NCBI GenBank assembly: GCA_017403825.1
Contig: JAFRDO010000066.1
Span: 1-64,000, forward strand
Direction of reading: 5' to 3'
From: Kiritimatiellia bacterium
GTDB lineage: Bacteria > Verrucomicrobiota > Kiritimatiellia > RFP12 > UBA1067
Length of the DNA stretch: 64,000 nucleotides
In this document: positions 16,652 through 26,079 of the stretch, piece after piece
Numbering within the stretch: position 1 is the stretch's first letter
How the letters are laid out: each line of letters starts with the position of its first letter
Notes under the pieces: model-generated
The model's database searches: none
Seen by the model: only the letters and a program-made list of their open reading frames with translations
Told to the model about the DNA's origin: nothing
Made by a program: the position numbers and the translations under genes

Positions 16652-18991
16652 ATGCGCAAAGTTCTAGCCGCCGCCTTCGCGGTGCTCTTCGCAGTCGCGG
16701 CGTCGTCCGCCGCAGACGTTCTTGTCGTCGCCGAGCGCGGCAAGGCGGCGGAGTATTCCATCGTCGTGCCGGCGGACGCTTCGCCGGCGCATAAATACGC
16801 GGCGGAAGAGCTGCGCGACTTCACAGAGCAGGCGACAGGCGTCCGGCTGCCGATCGTCACGGACTCAAATCAGCTGCCGGCCAAGGCGATTCTGCTTGGC
16901 GGGACGAAGCATACGGTCGGCCTGACAGGCGCCCCCGCCGCGCCTAACGTCGGCACGGACGGTTTCCGCCTCGTGGCGCGTCCGCCGCATCTGCTTGTAA
17001 TCGGCTCGCCGGAACGCGGCACGCTCTACGGCGCTTACGAGTTCCTAGAACGGTTCGTCGGCTGCCGCTGGTACTCCTCGTGGCATTCCGTCGTGCCGCG
17101 CCTCGACCGCATCGAGGTGCCGGCGGACCTCGACGAGACGCAGGTTCCGGCGTTCGCCATGCGCGAGCCGTTCTGGTACGACGTGTCCGAGCACCCCGAG
17201 TTCTCGGCGCGGCTCCGCGTGAACAGTCGCTCGTGGCGCAGGCTGGGCGAGAAGTACGGCGGCGAACCCTACCGCTTCGGCGGCGGACTCGGCAGCTGCC
17301 ATACGTTCAACACGCTCCTTCCGCCGGACAAGTACTTCGACGCGCACCCCGAATACTTCAGCATGGTGAAGGGCCGGCGCATGAAGAACAGCTCTCAGCT
17401 GTGCCTCACCAATCCCGACGTCCTCAAGATCGTCACCTCTAACGTGCTGGAGCGCATACGCAAGGACCCAGGCGCGAAGTTCTACGGCGTAAGCCAGAAC
17501 GACTGGTATAACTTCTGCGAGTGCCCGTCGTGCAAGGCGGTGGACGACGAGGAAGGCTCCCACTCCGGCACCATGATCCGCTTCGTGAACGCCATCGCCG
17601 AAGCGGTGGAGAAGGAGTTCCCCGACGCTATCATCGAGACGCTCGCCTACCAGTACACGCGCAAGGCGCCGAAGAAGACGAAGCTCCGCCACAACGTCGT
17701 GCCGTGCCTCTGCACCATCGAGTGCGACTTCTCTCGTCCTATCGACAAGAGCCAGTTCAAGGAGAACGTCGCGTTCTGCAAGGACATCGAGGACTGGAGC
17801 CGCCTTACGGACTTTCTCTACATCTGGGACTACACGACGGACTTCGCGAACTACACGATGCCATGGCCCAACGCATACGCGCTCCAGGGCAACATCAAGT
17901 TCTTCCTGCGCCACAACGTCAAGGCGCTCTTTGAGCAGGGCGCGCACCAGGGGCGGCACGCCGACTTCGCAGAGCTGAAGGCGTGGTTGCTCGCCAAGTG
18001 GATGTGGAACCCCAACCTGCCGATGCGGACGCTTCTCGACGACTTCTTCCCGGGCTACTACGGCAAGGGCGCGCCGTTCGTGCGCGAATACTTCAAGAAG
18101 GTGCATCAGCTCCAGGTAAGGTATTCCGAGCAGCCCGACAAGCCGCTCCTCATCTTCGACGGGGTGGCGAACCCGGCCATTCCGGACTCCTTCCTCGAAG
18201 AGGCGGCCGCGCTGTGGGACAAGGCCGCCTCCGCCACGAAGGATGATCCGGCGACGTCATACAACGTGCGCATGGGCGCGTTCTCCGTGGACTACATGCG
18301 CCTGGAGCGGTCGCACAGGCTCCTGAACCTGACGAAGGCCAAGTCGGTCCTACCGCCGGAGAAGATAAAGGCGATAGCCCAGTCATTGCTCGACCGCATG
18401 GCCGAGGCCAAGGACATTCGCCTCGCGGAAGGCGACCGCACGGCGATGAAGCAGGAATGGAAGAAGATCGCAGATGGAGAATGGGTAGCGTCGCGCGGCG
18501 CAGAGTCCGGCGAACTGGAGGAGTGCCTGATACCTGTCCTTAATCGCGGCACGTGGGGCGACTACGTCGACGACCCGAAGGCAGAGGACGGCAGGGCGCT
18601 TAAGCTCTACAACACGCATTTCCAATGGTGCACGCAGCTCTCGATGGGCAAGATCGCGTTCGAGCCGGGAAAGAAGTACCGGCTGAGCGCGAGGGTGCGC
18701 GTAGACAAGGCGCGTGACGGCGAGGCGTTCTGGGCCGGCGTGTACAGCCTGGGGGCGTTGCGCGGACGCGGCGGCGTCGAGCCCCGCACGGCGGATGTGC
18801 CGGACGGCGAATACCGCTGGTACGACGTGCTAACCTGGGTCCCCGCGCCCGACGAGTATTTCTGGATAGGTCCGGGCCGCTTCACGCCGGACGGCAAGTC
18901 GCCTGTCAACGGCGTCTACCTCGACAAGATAAAGTTCACCCTCGCCGACGCGCCGGACGATGGGCACCATCCCGGCGGTGTTCCTCTTTGA
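16652..18991 (+). CDS. DUF4838 family exported glycoside-hydrolase-like protein
   Basis: 779 residues with signal peptide (MRKVLAAAFAVLFAVAASSA). Residues 25-140 form an alpha-glucuronidase/hexosaminidase-type N-terminal domain (HKYAAEELRDFTEQATGVRL, GTLYGAYEFLERFVGCRWY). The DUF4838 core (about 180-520) includes YGVSQNDWYNFCECPSC, VNAIAEAVEKEFPDAIIETL, FLYIWDYTTDFANYTMPWPN and a FEQGAHQGRHADFAELKAWL block. The last 130 residues look like a carbohydrate-binding module (FEPGKKYRLSARVRVDK). The family is common in polysaccharide-degrading bacteria of the Bacteroidota and PVC groups; precise chemistry is unproven. Starts 4 bases after hom. Confidence 0.85.
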   Translation: MRKVLAAAFAVLFAVAASSAADVLVVAERGKAAEYSIVVPADASPAHKYAAEELRDFTEQATGVRLPIVTDSNQLPAKAILLGGTKHTVGLTGAPAAPNVGTDGFRLVARPPHLLVIGSPERGTLYGAYEFLERFVGCRWYSSWHSVVPRLDRIEVPADLDETQVPAFAMREPFWYDVSEHPEFSARLRVNSRSWRRLGEKYGGEPYRFGGGLGSCHTFNTLLPPDKYFDAHPEYFSMVKGRRMKNSSQLCLTNPDVLKIVTSNVLERIRKDPGAKFYGVSQNDWYNFCECPSCKAVDDEEGSHSGTMIRFVNAIAEAVEKEFPDAIIETLAYQYTRKAPKKTKLRHNVVPCLCTIECDFSRPIDKSQFKENVAFCKDIEDWSRLTDFLYIWDYTTDFANYTMPWPNAYALQGNIKFFLRHNVKALFEQGAHQGRHADFAELKAWLLAKWMWNPNLPMRTLLDDFFPGYYGKGAPFVREYFKKVHQLQVRYSEQPDKPLLIFDGVANPAIPDSFLEEAAALWDKAASATKDDPATSYNVRMGAFSVDYMRLERSHRLLNLTKAKSVLPPEKIKAIAQSLLDRMAEAKDIRLAEGDRTAMKQEWKKIADGEWVASRGAESGELEECLIPVLNRGTWGDYVDDPKAEDGRALKLYNTHFQWCTQLSMGKIAFEPGKKYRLSARVRVDKARDGEAFWAGVYSLGALRGRGGVEPRTADVPDGEYRWYDVLTWVPAPDEYFWIGPGRFTPDGKSPVNGVYLDKIKFTLADAPDDGHHPGGVPL

Positions 18992-19055
18992 CAGCCGTCC
19001 GGGTTCGTATTTCTGAATCGAAGGACTGCGATGAAGAGAAGTTTCAAGCTATCGC

Positions 19056-19092
19056 TATAATTATCGGCAACAACTTGTAAAAGCGAAGGAAG
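19056..19092 (+). promoter_or_regulatory. Promoter and leader shared with the phosphodiesterase gene at 23219
   Basis: TATAAT at 19056-19061, then a leader beginning TATCGGCAACAACTTG and continuing to AAAAGC. The leader after the 23182 promoter reads TTCTGGCAACAAGCTTG then GAAAGC, so about 30 bases from the -10 onward are closely similar although the genes are unrelated. AAGGA-type ribosome sites follow before ATG 19106. No consensus -35. Confidence 0.5.
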
Positions 19093-19105
19093 GACAAGCC
19101 AAGTT

Positions 19106-21691
19106 ATGACGAACGGGTACGCGGCAACGCCGAGGCATGGGTCTCTACTCTACCGAAGAACTGCTCCGCTTCTTGCCGCCGTGTTCGCTTCGGCCTTCTG
19201 TCTGGCCGCGGTCAAGCCAGGTGAAAACCTCCTTCTGAACGGACGGCTTGAATGCGATCAAGTTGACTTCCCGCCGTTCTGGAAGGTCTATTCGTTATCG
19301 TCGAATTACCTGAAGTGGCACCCTAGCGGTGGCCCGGGCGGGTTGCCGTACATCTCCGTGCTGGGCCAGAAGGCGCCGGACGTGCGGCTGTATCAGTATG
19401 GTCTTAATCTTGCGGAAGGCGGGAAATACCGAATCTCCATGCAGGTGAGGACGAAGGGACTCACCACCGGTTCGTACAGCGGCGTGATGATCGTGAACGG
19501 CGGCTTGTGGCGTTCGACCGCCGGAATCATGTCGTTGCCGAGGGATACGACCGGGCTATGGACGCGCGTGAGCTGCGATTTCAAGTGTTTTTCCTCGGTT
19601 GATGGCTATTGGGTGCTGATTCGCTCGAATGCCCAGCGGGGCGATCTTGACATCGCCGACGTCAAGCTCGAAGCCCTGGATGAGATTGCCCTGCAAAAAT
19701 CCGGCCCTTCAGTGTTGATTGAATGCGAACATCGTCCGCGCCTTGTGCCGATGCCGGCTCCTCTTCTCTCCAAGATTCCCGCCGAGGCCCCCAACGCGAC
19801 CTTTTTCTTCTTTGGCAATCTGGAGAAGCCGGACGAAGCGTACGAGATCGTTCTTGCGGCCGAGGGCGCGTCCGCGCCGGTACATCGTCCGCTCCTGCGC
19901 CATGCGATGCGGATTCCGCTTCCGTCGGGAGCGACGAACGGCATCTTGACGGCCCGTGTGGCGGAGAAGACCACCGGCAAGACCATCTTGGAACGGCGGT
20001 ACAACTTCCGTGTGGTGCGCGGCGCTTTGGGCGGGGCGTCCTCCCGGCGTACAAGGCGCAACAACCTTTGCGCGGAGGTGCTGTCGGCGACACTATCGCC
20101 GGATGTCACGAACAGTCATTCGTTTGCCATGGCGCGCGACGGCTGGGCGTTCGCCGCCATCAAGGCGCGGCCGTGCGCGGGTTTTTCGGTGAAGATCGAC
20201 GGGCGCGAGGTCATCGATGCCGCGACGCCTCGCCTTGAGACGTTCCGTCAGCTGACTGCGGGAGAGCATGTGCTGGAGGTGGTTGGCGTCGAGGACGGGT
20301 GCGCGGTCGTGCGGGAGATCGCCGAGATCCTGAACTATTGCCCTGGCGTGAACAGCTGTGTGAAGGAGAATCCTCCCTACGACTGGGATTTCAACGAGCG
20401 CTATGTGCTGCCGGCAGTGACGACGCAGCAGGGCGGCAACGTCCCGAAGGAACACCTTGAGGAATTTCACAAGCGCGGATACAAATGGATGGGTAACCTG
20501 AACCTCACGGGCGGTGCGGCGGACTTCATGATCAAGAAGCTGTCCTCTTGCCCTGGCATGTCCGATTCCTTTATGGACGGTGTGGCCTGCGATGAGCAGA
20601 ACTGTGCCGATGTGACGGCGAGCGAGGCCTACGCAAATGGGTTATGGACCTACGATCTGGAAAAGCATCCTGACCGGCCCGTGTACACATGGGCGTATGG
20701 CAAGCCGGAATCCCCGGCCGTCGCTTCCGAATTTCTCTCCGCCTGCATCAACGTCGCGGGTAGCTCGGGGAAACTTCTCCGCGAACACTACTGTTCCACG
20801 AAGGAGACGGAGGAGGGGGCGCGGCAGGTGCTGCAGGTCAATGTCGCCGACATCCTGAAACGTTACCGCAACCTGTGCCCGGCGGCCATGCCGTCCATCG
20901 GTCTCGTATTCGGAAACTTCAACCAGGTGCCGATTCTCTCGAAGGCGCATCATCCCGAAGTCGATTACAAATACTATCTTGACATGCAGATGAACTTTGC
21001 GGCGAACGATCCTGCCTGTCGCGACCTCGGGTTGATCGGCTATTGGGGCAGCTACTACGCCGACGACGAACTGCACCGCTGGTCGTTCGCGCTGACGCGC
21101 CATTACGTCGTAGAGGGGAACACTAACATGCTTTCGGAGGCATACGGCTTCCGCTACCGTCCTGACCACGTTCTCAACGGCGATTTTCGCGGGACGCTTG
21201 CGCCGTGGACGGCGAAGGGCGAAGTGCGGACGGATTCCCATCCCAATTTCGCCTCGCGGAGCCAGAACCGCTGGGGCGGTAGCGACAACATCGGCGACAC
21301 CTTTGCCGTTCTGGTCCGGCAAGAAGGGGAACCCTCCTCGCTGTCGCAGACCGTGAAGGGACTTGAGCCGGGCCGGAAATACTGTCTTCAGTTCGCGACG
21401 TTTGACGTCAGGGATGTGAAGGCCAACCGCATCGCCCCTCGTCGGTTCGGCATTGCCGCCACGCTTTCGGAAGGCGTTGAGATCGACAGGGCGCTTTCGT
21501 GGGTGCATGTGGACGAACGTACCAAGGGACGCTACGAGATGAACAACGACACCGCGCGGATCAATCTTCATCACATCGTATTTACGGCAAAATCGCAGGA
21601 GGTGGAGTTGACGATTGACAATGCCGCCGCATCGCCTGGCGAGGAGCTGGGGGTGAACTACCTTTCCCTCAATCCATATTTCGCGCGATAG
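19106..21691 (+). CDS. Exported protein with carbohydrate-binding-like modules, family not identified
   Basis: 861 residues. The N-terminus has a basic stretch then a hydrophobic signal (APLLAAVFASAFCLAAV). Residues 35-190 resemble a CBM4/9-type jelly roll (GENLLLNGRLECDQ, GKYRISMQVRTKGL). The middle (about 420-690) looks like a TIM-barrel-type segment with EFHKRGYKWMGNLNLTGGA, DGVACDEQNCADV, and GLIGYWGSYYADDELHRWS, though no catalytic pair is certain. Residues 700-861 repeat a CBM-like domain (VLNGDFRGTLAPWTAKGEV, GLEPGRKYCLQF). I infer a glycan-binding or glycan-cleaving enzyme. It ends LNPYFAR, basic but without the Gly seen in the C-terminal motif proteins. Followed by a convergence-free 150-base gap. 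Confidence 0.75.
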   Translation: MTNGYAATPRHGSLLYRRTAPLLAAVFASAFCLAAVKPGENLLLNGRLECDQVDFPPFWKVYSLSSNYLKWHPSGGPGGLPYISVLGQKAPDVRLYQYGLNLAEGGKYRISMQVRTKGLTTGSYSGVMIVNGGLWRSTAGIMSLPRDTTGLWTRVSCDFKCFSSVDGYWVLIRSNAQRGDLDIADVKLEALDEIALQKSGPSVLIECEHRPRLVPMPAPLLSKIPAEAPNATFFFFGNLEKPDEAYEIVLAAEGASAPVHRPLLRHAMRIPLPSGATNGILTARVAEKTTGKTILERRYNFRVVRGALGGASSRRTRRNNLCAEVLSATLSPDVTNSHSFAMARDGWAFAAIKARPCAGFSVKIDGREVIDAATPRLETFRQLTAGEHVLEVVGVEDGCAVVREIAEILNYCPGVNSCVKENPPYDWDFNERYVLPAVTTQQGGNVPKEHLEEFHKRGYKWMGNLNLTGGAADFMIKKLSSCPGMSDSFMDGVACDEQNCADVTASEAYANGLWTYDLEKHPDRPVYTWAYGKPESPAVASEFLSACINVAGSSGKLLREHYCSTKETEEGARQVLQVNVADILKRYRNLCPAAMPSIGLVFGNFNQVPILSKAHHPEVDYKYYLDMQMNFAANDPACRDLGLIGYWGSYYADDELHRWSFALTRHYVVEGNTNMLSEAYGFRYRPDHVLNGDFRGTLAPWTAKGEVRTDSHPNFASRSQNRWGGSDNIGDTFAVLVRQEGEPSSLSQTVKGLEPGRKYCLQFATFDVRDVKANRIAPRRFGIAATLSEGVEIDRALSWVHVDERTKGRYEMNNDTARINLHHIVFTAKSQEVELTIDNAAASPGEELGVNYLSLNPYFAR

Positions 21692-21763
21692 CCGAGAATC
21701 CTAGCATTGCATAACGCATGTCAGTGTAGTCTTCGCCAGCCTACGAGATATTCCGAATGTGTG

Positions 21764-21838
21764 TTTGGAATGGCATAAACCATTCCAAACTTATATTTGG
21801 AATGGCATTGACGGTTTGTGGTCATTTTATGCTATAAT
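21764..21838 (+). promoter_or_regulatory. Promoter with three operator-like TTTGGAATGG copies, leaderless start
   Basis: TTTGGAATGGCAT occurs twice as a direct repeat (21764-21776, 21796-21808), with an inverted ATTCCAAA (21782-21789) between. The second copy abuts the -35 TTGACG (21808-21813). The -10 is TATGCTATAAT (hexamer 21833-21838). The predicted transcription start falls at 21845-21846, the A of the ATG at 21846, so the mRNA would be leaderless. The arrangement suggests a dedicated repressor or activator. Confidence 0.6.
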
Positions 21839-21845
21839 ACACGCC

Positions 21846-23051
21846 ATGAGCGATAGAATCGAACGAATGTATGAATCGATGTTTGCTAATCACTTTGCAA
21901 ACAATAGACAGATGATTCTTCTTTCTGGGCCTCGTCAGGTTGGCAAGACCACTATAGCCAAGGCTATGGCTGATTTGTACCTCAATTGGGACAGGCGCAA
22001 GGACAGGGGCTTGTTTCTGAAGGGCGAGGACGAGGTTGCAAAGGCGGCTAAGCTTGATGTTCGCCGCGAAGGACGTCCGCTAGTTGTATTTGACGAGATA
22101 CATCATTATCCGAAATGGCGGCAATTCCTCAAGGGGTATTTCGACACTTACGGAGAAGATTCGCGTACGCTCGTGACGGGATCTGCACGGTTGGATCTCA
22201 AGAAACGCGGCAAGGGCGACAGTTTGATGGGGCGGTATTTCCCGTTCAGGATGCATCCGCTTTCCGTTGGCGAGCTTTTGCGTCCCAGAATGCCGGCGAC
22301 GGAAATTGCGAAGCCTGAGGCATTGGACGACGACGGTTGGCGCGCATTGGTAGAGTTCGGCGGATTTCCGGAGATGTTCCATATGCGCTCGGCTGCGTTC
22401 GCGGTCAGGTGGCGTAGGCTTCGGCGCGAACAGCTTGTGCGGATTGACATCGCAAACGAGACGAACATTCGCGATCTGGATCAGCTGGACGCGGTTGCCG
22501 AGATACTTGCGCAAAGGTCGGGCCGGCAGGTTGTTTACTCTTCGCTCGCGTCTGAAGTCCAAACCAATGAGGTGACGATGCGCCAATGGCTGGTGACGCT
22601 CAATTCGTTCTTCTACGGCTTTACCGTCCGCCCCTGGTTTAGAAACGTCGCCAATTCCATCCGCAAAACGCCCAAGTGGTACATGCGGGACTGGTCGGGG
22701 ATAAAGGATGTCGGAGCGAGGAATGAGACGATTGTCGCATGTCACCTGCTGAAGGCCGTGGAGACGTGGACGGATCTTGGTTTTGGGGACTATGGCTTGT
22801 TTTATCTTCGCGACAAGAACAAGAACGAGGTTGATTTTCTAGTGTCAAGAGGCGGAGAACCGTGGTTGCTTGTGGAAGTCAAGACGTCCGACACTTCTGC
22901 GTCTCTTGCACTGAAGGGCATGCAGCGGCAGTTGGGCGCGGAACTTGCGCTTCAGGTTGTGGCGGATCTGCCGTATGAGGCTGTTGACTGTTTTGCGCCA
23001 GGCAGGAGGATGGTCGTTCCGATGCGCACGTTCCTCAGCCAGTTGCCATGA
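21846..23051 (+). CDS. AAA ATPase with DUF4143 domain (first of three)
   Basis: 401 residues. Walker A is LLSGPRQVGKTTIAKAM (about residue 25) and Walker B is PLVVFDEIHHY. Sensor segment LVTGSARLD follows, and SLMGRYFPFRMHPLSVGEL is typical of this ATPase family. The C-terminal DUF4143 domain shows the PD-(D/E)XK-like FYLRDKNKNEVDFLV...WLLVEVKTSD. The family is abundant in gut and PVC genomes and its role is unknown; toxin-like, defence or mobile-element roles are proposed. I start it at 21846 because the promoter lies immediately upstream; a longer frame from 21759 would cross the promoter. Unrelated to the flanking exported proteins, with its own operator-rich promoter. Confidence 0.88.
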   Translation: MSDRIERMYESMFANHFANNRQMILLSGPRQVGKTTIAKAMADLYLNWDRRKDRGLFLKGEDEVAKAAKLDVRREGRPLVVFDEIHHYPKWRQFLKGYFDTYGEDSRTLVTGSARLDLKKRGKGDSLMGRYFPFRMHPLSVGELLRPRMPATEIAKPEALDDDGWRALVEFGGFPEMFHMRSAAFAVRWRRLRREQLVRIDIANETNIRDLDQLDAVAEILAQRSGRQVVYSSLASEVQTNEVTMRQWLVTLNSFFYGFTVRPWFRNVANSIRKTPKWYMRDWSGIKDVGARNETIVACHLLKAVETWTDLGFGDYGLFYLRDKNKNEVDFLVSRGGEPWLLVEVKTSDTSASLALKGMQRQLGAELALQVVADLPYEAVDCFAPGRRMVVPMRTFLSQLP

Positions 23052-23158
23052 TTTTATGACGTAATTGGAGAAGAAAAGGGATTCGATGGGAAAAGGTACC
23101 GGCCTCTGCGGTTTCTGCGACTGCCGCAACCGAGTATCCGGTCGCCTTGCCCGCGGCA

Positions 23159-23187
23159 TTGACAAAGAAAAAAGGAACGGCTATAAT
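23159..23187 (+). promoter_or_regulatory. Perfect sigma-70 consensus promoter
   Basis: TTGACA (23159-23164), a 17-base spacer and TATAAT (23182-23187): full consensus at both boxes. The only such site noticed in the window, suggesting strong expression of the downstream phosphodiesterase and SUMF1 cluster. The leader resembles the one after the 19056 promoter. Confidence 0.8.
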
Positions 23188-23218
23188 TTCTGGCAACAAG
23201 CTTGGAAAGCAAAAATTA

Positions 23219-24214
23219 ATGGCGCAAAAAATGACACGGGGCTGGTTAGTCGTTTTCCTCCTCGCGGCCGTTGCAGTGTTTTCGGCAGCAACACTGGACG
23301 CCGCGGCTCCGGAATGCGGCGGCGCCGCGGGCCCTTCATGCGCGAAGCGCGTGAACCACGTTGTGCTGATCGGCATCGACGGGCTCGGCGCACAGAACAT
23401 TCCCTGGGCGAAGATGCCGAATCTCGCCAAGCTGCGCGAGCGCGGCAAGTACACCGTCGGGCGCTGCCTGTACCCTACTTCGTCCGGATACAACTGGGCA
23501 TCGTGCCTCTACGGAACGGTAGCTGACCTGCACGGCTTCCGCGATGCGACGCCGGCTCCGCACGTGAAGCCGATGGTCGTGACGGCGAAGGGCAGATATC
23601 CCTGCATCTTCTCGGAAATCAGGCGGCAGGAGCCTGCCGCATTTACGTGCTCGCTCTACAACTGGGGACCCATCGGCAACTGCTACGAGAAGACGGACGT
23701 CTCCTGCGACCGCTGCTACAACGACAAGTTCACGCACGAGCAGGAGTCCGCGTACACCGACGAGTTCATAAAGGAGCTTCTGCCGCGCAAGCCGCGTTTC
23801 ACCTTCCTTTATTATGGCTCTGTCGACGAGACCGGCCACTTCAAGGGCGGGTGGAACTCCCCCGCGTACGATGCCGCCTGCGCCGACGTCGACAAGCTAG
23901 TCGGGCGCGTTGTCGCGGCCGTGGACGCGGCATTCCCCGGCGACGCGGCGATTGTCGTCGTCGCCGACCATGGCGGACACGGCACCGGGCATGGCGACCT
24001 GGAACTGATCTCCTACGAGATACCGTTCATCGTCTGCGCCCCCGGGCTTGACGGGTACGAGCTTCGCGACCCCGTCATCATCTGCGATGTCGTGCCAACG
24101 GTGGCGTGGCTGCTGGGAATGGAGATTCCGGAGTGCTGGCGGGGCCGCCCGGCCCTGCGCCGCGCTGCGAAGAAGCCGTGCAACAACGATACAACGAAAG
24201 GAAACAGCAAATGA
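23219..24214 (+). CDS. Exported NPP-type phosphodiesterase / nucleotide pyrophosphatase
   Basis: 331 residues from ATG 23219; ATG 23231 is also possible. Signal sequence (about 5-30). Alkaline-phosphatase superfamily, type I phosphodiesterase group: VVLIGIDGLG (metal Asp), LYPTSSGYNWASCLYG (Ser/Thr nucleophile region), GSVDETGHFK (Asp...His), VVADHGGHGTGHGD (Asp-His and His). There is no sulfatase-type C/S-x-P-x-R motif, so it should not need formylglycine despite the nearby SUMF1-fold genes. Close paralogue of the N-terminal half of the 30460 fusion protein. It overlaps the next small gene by ATGA (24211-24214). Confidence 0.87.
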   Translation: MAQKMTRGWLVVFLLAAVAVFSAATLDAAAPECGGAAGPSCAKRVNHVVLIGIDGLGAQNIPWAKMPNLAKLRERGKYTVGRCLYPTSSGYNWASCLYGTVADLHGFRDATPAPHVKPMVVTAKGRYPCIFSEIRRQEPAAFTCSLYNWGPIGNCYEKTDVSCDRCYNDKFTHEQESAYTDEFIKELLPRKPRFTFLYYGSVDETGHFKGGWNSPAYDAACADVDKLVGRVVAAVDAAFPGDAAIVVVADHGGHGTGHGDLELISYEIPFIVCAPGLDGYELRDPVIICDVVPTVAWLLGMEIPECWRGRPALRRAAKKPCNNDTTKGNSK

Positions 24215-24570
24215 AGATGCTTGACTGGGCGGCCTGTGCACTGTCCGTGGCGCTGCCGCTGGCGATGTTCGCAGAGACGGACATCTGCGGCAACGAGGTC
24301 CGGGAATACACCGAGGGTGGTGTCACCAAGACGTACAAGTTCATCTCGTCCGGCGACCCGCGCATCAACATCGGCTCAGCCGCGGTTTCCGCCGCGTCCC
24401 ACGCCAGAACAAGCACTGCGGACGGGCCGGGCGTCGCGCTCGCGTCGTCCACGCATTCGCTCGCCGCGTCTTCCCAGAAGCTCGAAGGCCGTTACTTCAC
24501 GGAGTTTTTCTCGGAAGGCACGGCTCTTCAGTCGGACAAGTTTCCGTCAATGGAAATCATATTCAGGTGA
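24211..24570 (+). CDS. Small exported protein ending in the [G/S]xxhhhR motif
   Basis: 119 residues with signal peptide MKMLDWAACALSVALPLAMF. The mature part is Ser/Ala/Thr-rich without a recognisable fold (NIGSAAVSAASHARTSTADG) and ends FPSMEIIFR at the stop, fitting the C-terminal pattern shared by seven exported proteins here. AAAGGA ribosome site; starts inside the stop of the phosphodiesterase gene (ATGA). It heads the SUMF1 pair as the 85-residue gene at 27542 heads the second pair. Function unknown; a secreted tag, scaffold or carrier for the C-terminal motif is a guess. Confidence 0.75.
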   Translation: MKMLDWAACALSVALPLAMFAETDICGNEVREYTEGGVTKTYKFISSGDPRINIGSAAVSAASHARTSTADGPGVALASSTHSLAASSQKLEGRYFTEFFSEGTALQSDKFPSMEIIFR

Positions 24571-24624
24571 TAAACCACACAAATTCAAACCCCACAAGAA
24601 AAGTCCAAAAAGGAAAACAGACCC

Positions 24625-26052
24625 ATGAATGCAAGGAATGCAGTTCTCGGAGCGCTCGCCATCTGCGTGACGTCCGCGTTAGCGACGGTTCCGGAAGTGA
24701 CCTACGTCAGCATGGAACAGTCGTCCTCGAGCCGTCAGGTGACGATACAGTACAAGTTCTCCGGCGACGATGCGGTAATCACGCTCGACGTGCAGACGAA
24801 CGCCAACACGAGCGCGTCGGCGAGCGATCCGGGCTGGACGTCGATCGGCGGACCGGCCGTCTGCAACGCGAAGGGCGAGGTGTGGAGGAAGGTCGAAAAG
24901 GTGTCCGACGACACGCTTCACACCATCACCTGGCGTCCCGACAAGTCGTGGGCCGGCGAGAACGGCGAGGGTTTCGTCATCGCGGCCAACGGCGCGCGCG
25001 CGGTGGTCAAGGCGTGGGCGGTGAACAACACTCCCGACTACATGGTCGTGGACATCTCGAACAGCTCGATACCACATACGCAGGACGCGCGGTGCCGGTA
25101 CTATCCGTCCGTAGACTTCCTGCCGGGTTCCAAGCCGGGACAGGTCGGGGCCGTCACGAACAACGCGAACTTCAAGACTTCGCTGCTTGTCATGCGCAAG
25201 ATCTGCGCGAGAGACATTACGTGGATTATGGGATCGACGGCGTTGGAGACTGAACGTTCAAGAGTTGATTCCGGCAACTGGGAAAGGACTCATCCCGTCA
25301 CGCTTACGAACGACTACTACATTGGCGTGTTCGCGGTGACGCAGGGGCAATGGGCAGAGGTCGTGCCTGTCGGCCGTTCCTACCCGTCGCGCTTCCAAAA
25401 TCTGGCGTATCGCGCTGGACGCCCTGTCGAGCAGATATGTTACAACGATCTTCGTTGCGGAGACTGCAACACTTCCTCCTCTTCTGATTACGGTGGCCAC
25501 TATCCGGACCCTCCCTACGCTGATTCCTTCCTTGGCCGAATAAGGAACAGGACCGGGGTCGACTTCGACTTGCCGAGCGATGCGCAGTGGGAATTCGCCT
25601 GCCGCGCCGGACATGGAGACACCAAATATGGCGACGGCAGCACGATTCTTAACATGTACACCTCTGCTGACGCAAACCTCGGTCGAATCGCATGGTATGC
25701 GCAGCATCCTGCCGGCACCAGTGCAAGCGCTGATGCGAATTGCGACACGACGCAGGGTACTAAAACCGTGGGCACCTGCGCTCCGAACGACTGGGGCCTT
25801 TACGACATGCTTTGAAACGTCCAGGAGCTAGTCCTTGACAAGTTTGTCAAGGACAACACGACGCTCAATGGAGCCGTGTGCACCTCGACGCCCGACTTGT
25901 TCGACGGGAAAGAGAAGATCATCGGGAGAGGCGGACACTATGCGACGGCTTCCGTGTGGTGTCGCCCGGCGTACCGTGAACACTACTTCCCGGATGACCG
26001 GAGCAGGCCGCAGCTGGGCTTCCGCGTCGCATGCCGCGCCGGGCTGGACTGA
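24625..26052 (+). pseudogene. SUMF1/formylglycine-enzyme-fold exported protein, interrupted by TGA
   Basis: The frame opens at 24625 with a signal peptide and a beta-rich N-domain, then the SUMF1-fold core (NDYYIGVFAVTQGQWAEVV, FDLPSDAQWEFACRAGHGD). It reads GLYDML then TGA at 25813-25815 where the 26080 paralogue reads GLYEMLGNVMELCLD, so Gly GGA became TGA. In the same frame the missing end continues (NVQELVLDKFVKD..., GRGGHYATASVWCRPAYREH) to the TGA at 26050-26052. It is a one-base nonsense change, true or a sequencing error. TGA is used as a normal stop elsewhere, so recoding is unlikely. About 80% identical by eye to 26080 over its N-terminal 200 residues. Confidence 0.85.
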
Positions 26053-26079
26053 GTCTAAGCGACGAGAGGATGCATACCA

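Noticed and set aside
25813-25815. TGA recoded as glycine or selenocysteine
   Set aside because: TGA serves as the stop in many overlapping gene pairs here (for example 24212-24214, 37072-37074), and a one-base change from GGA explains it.
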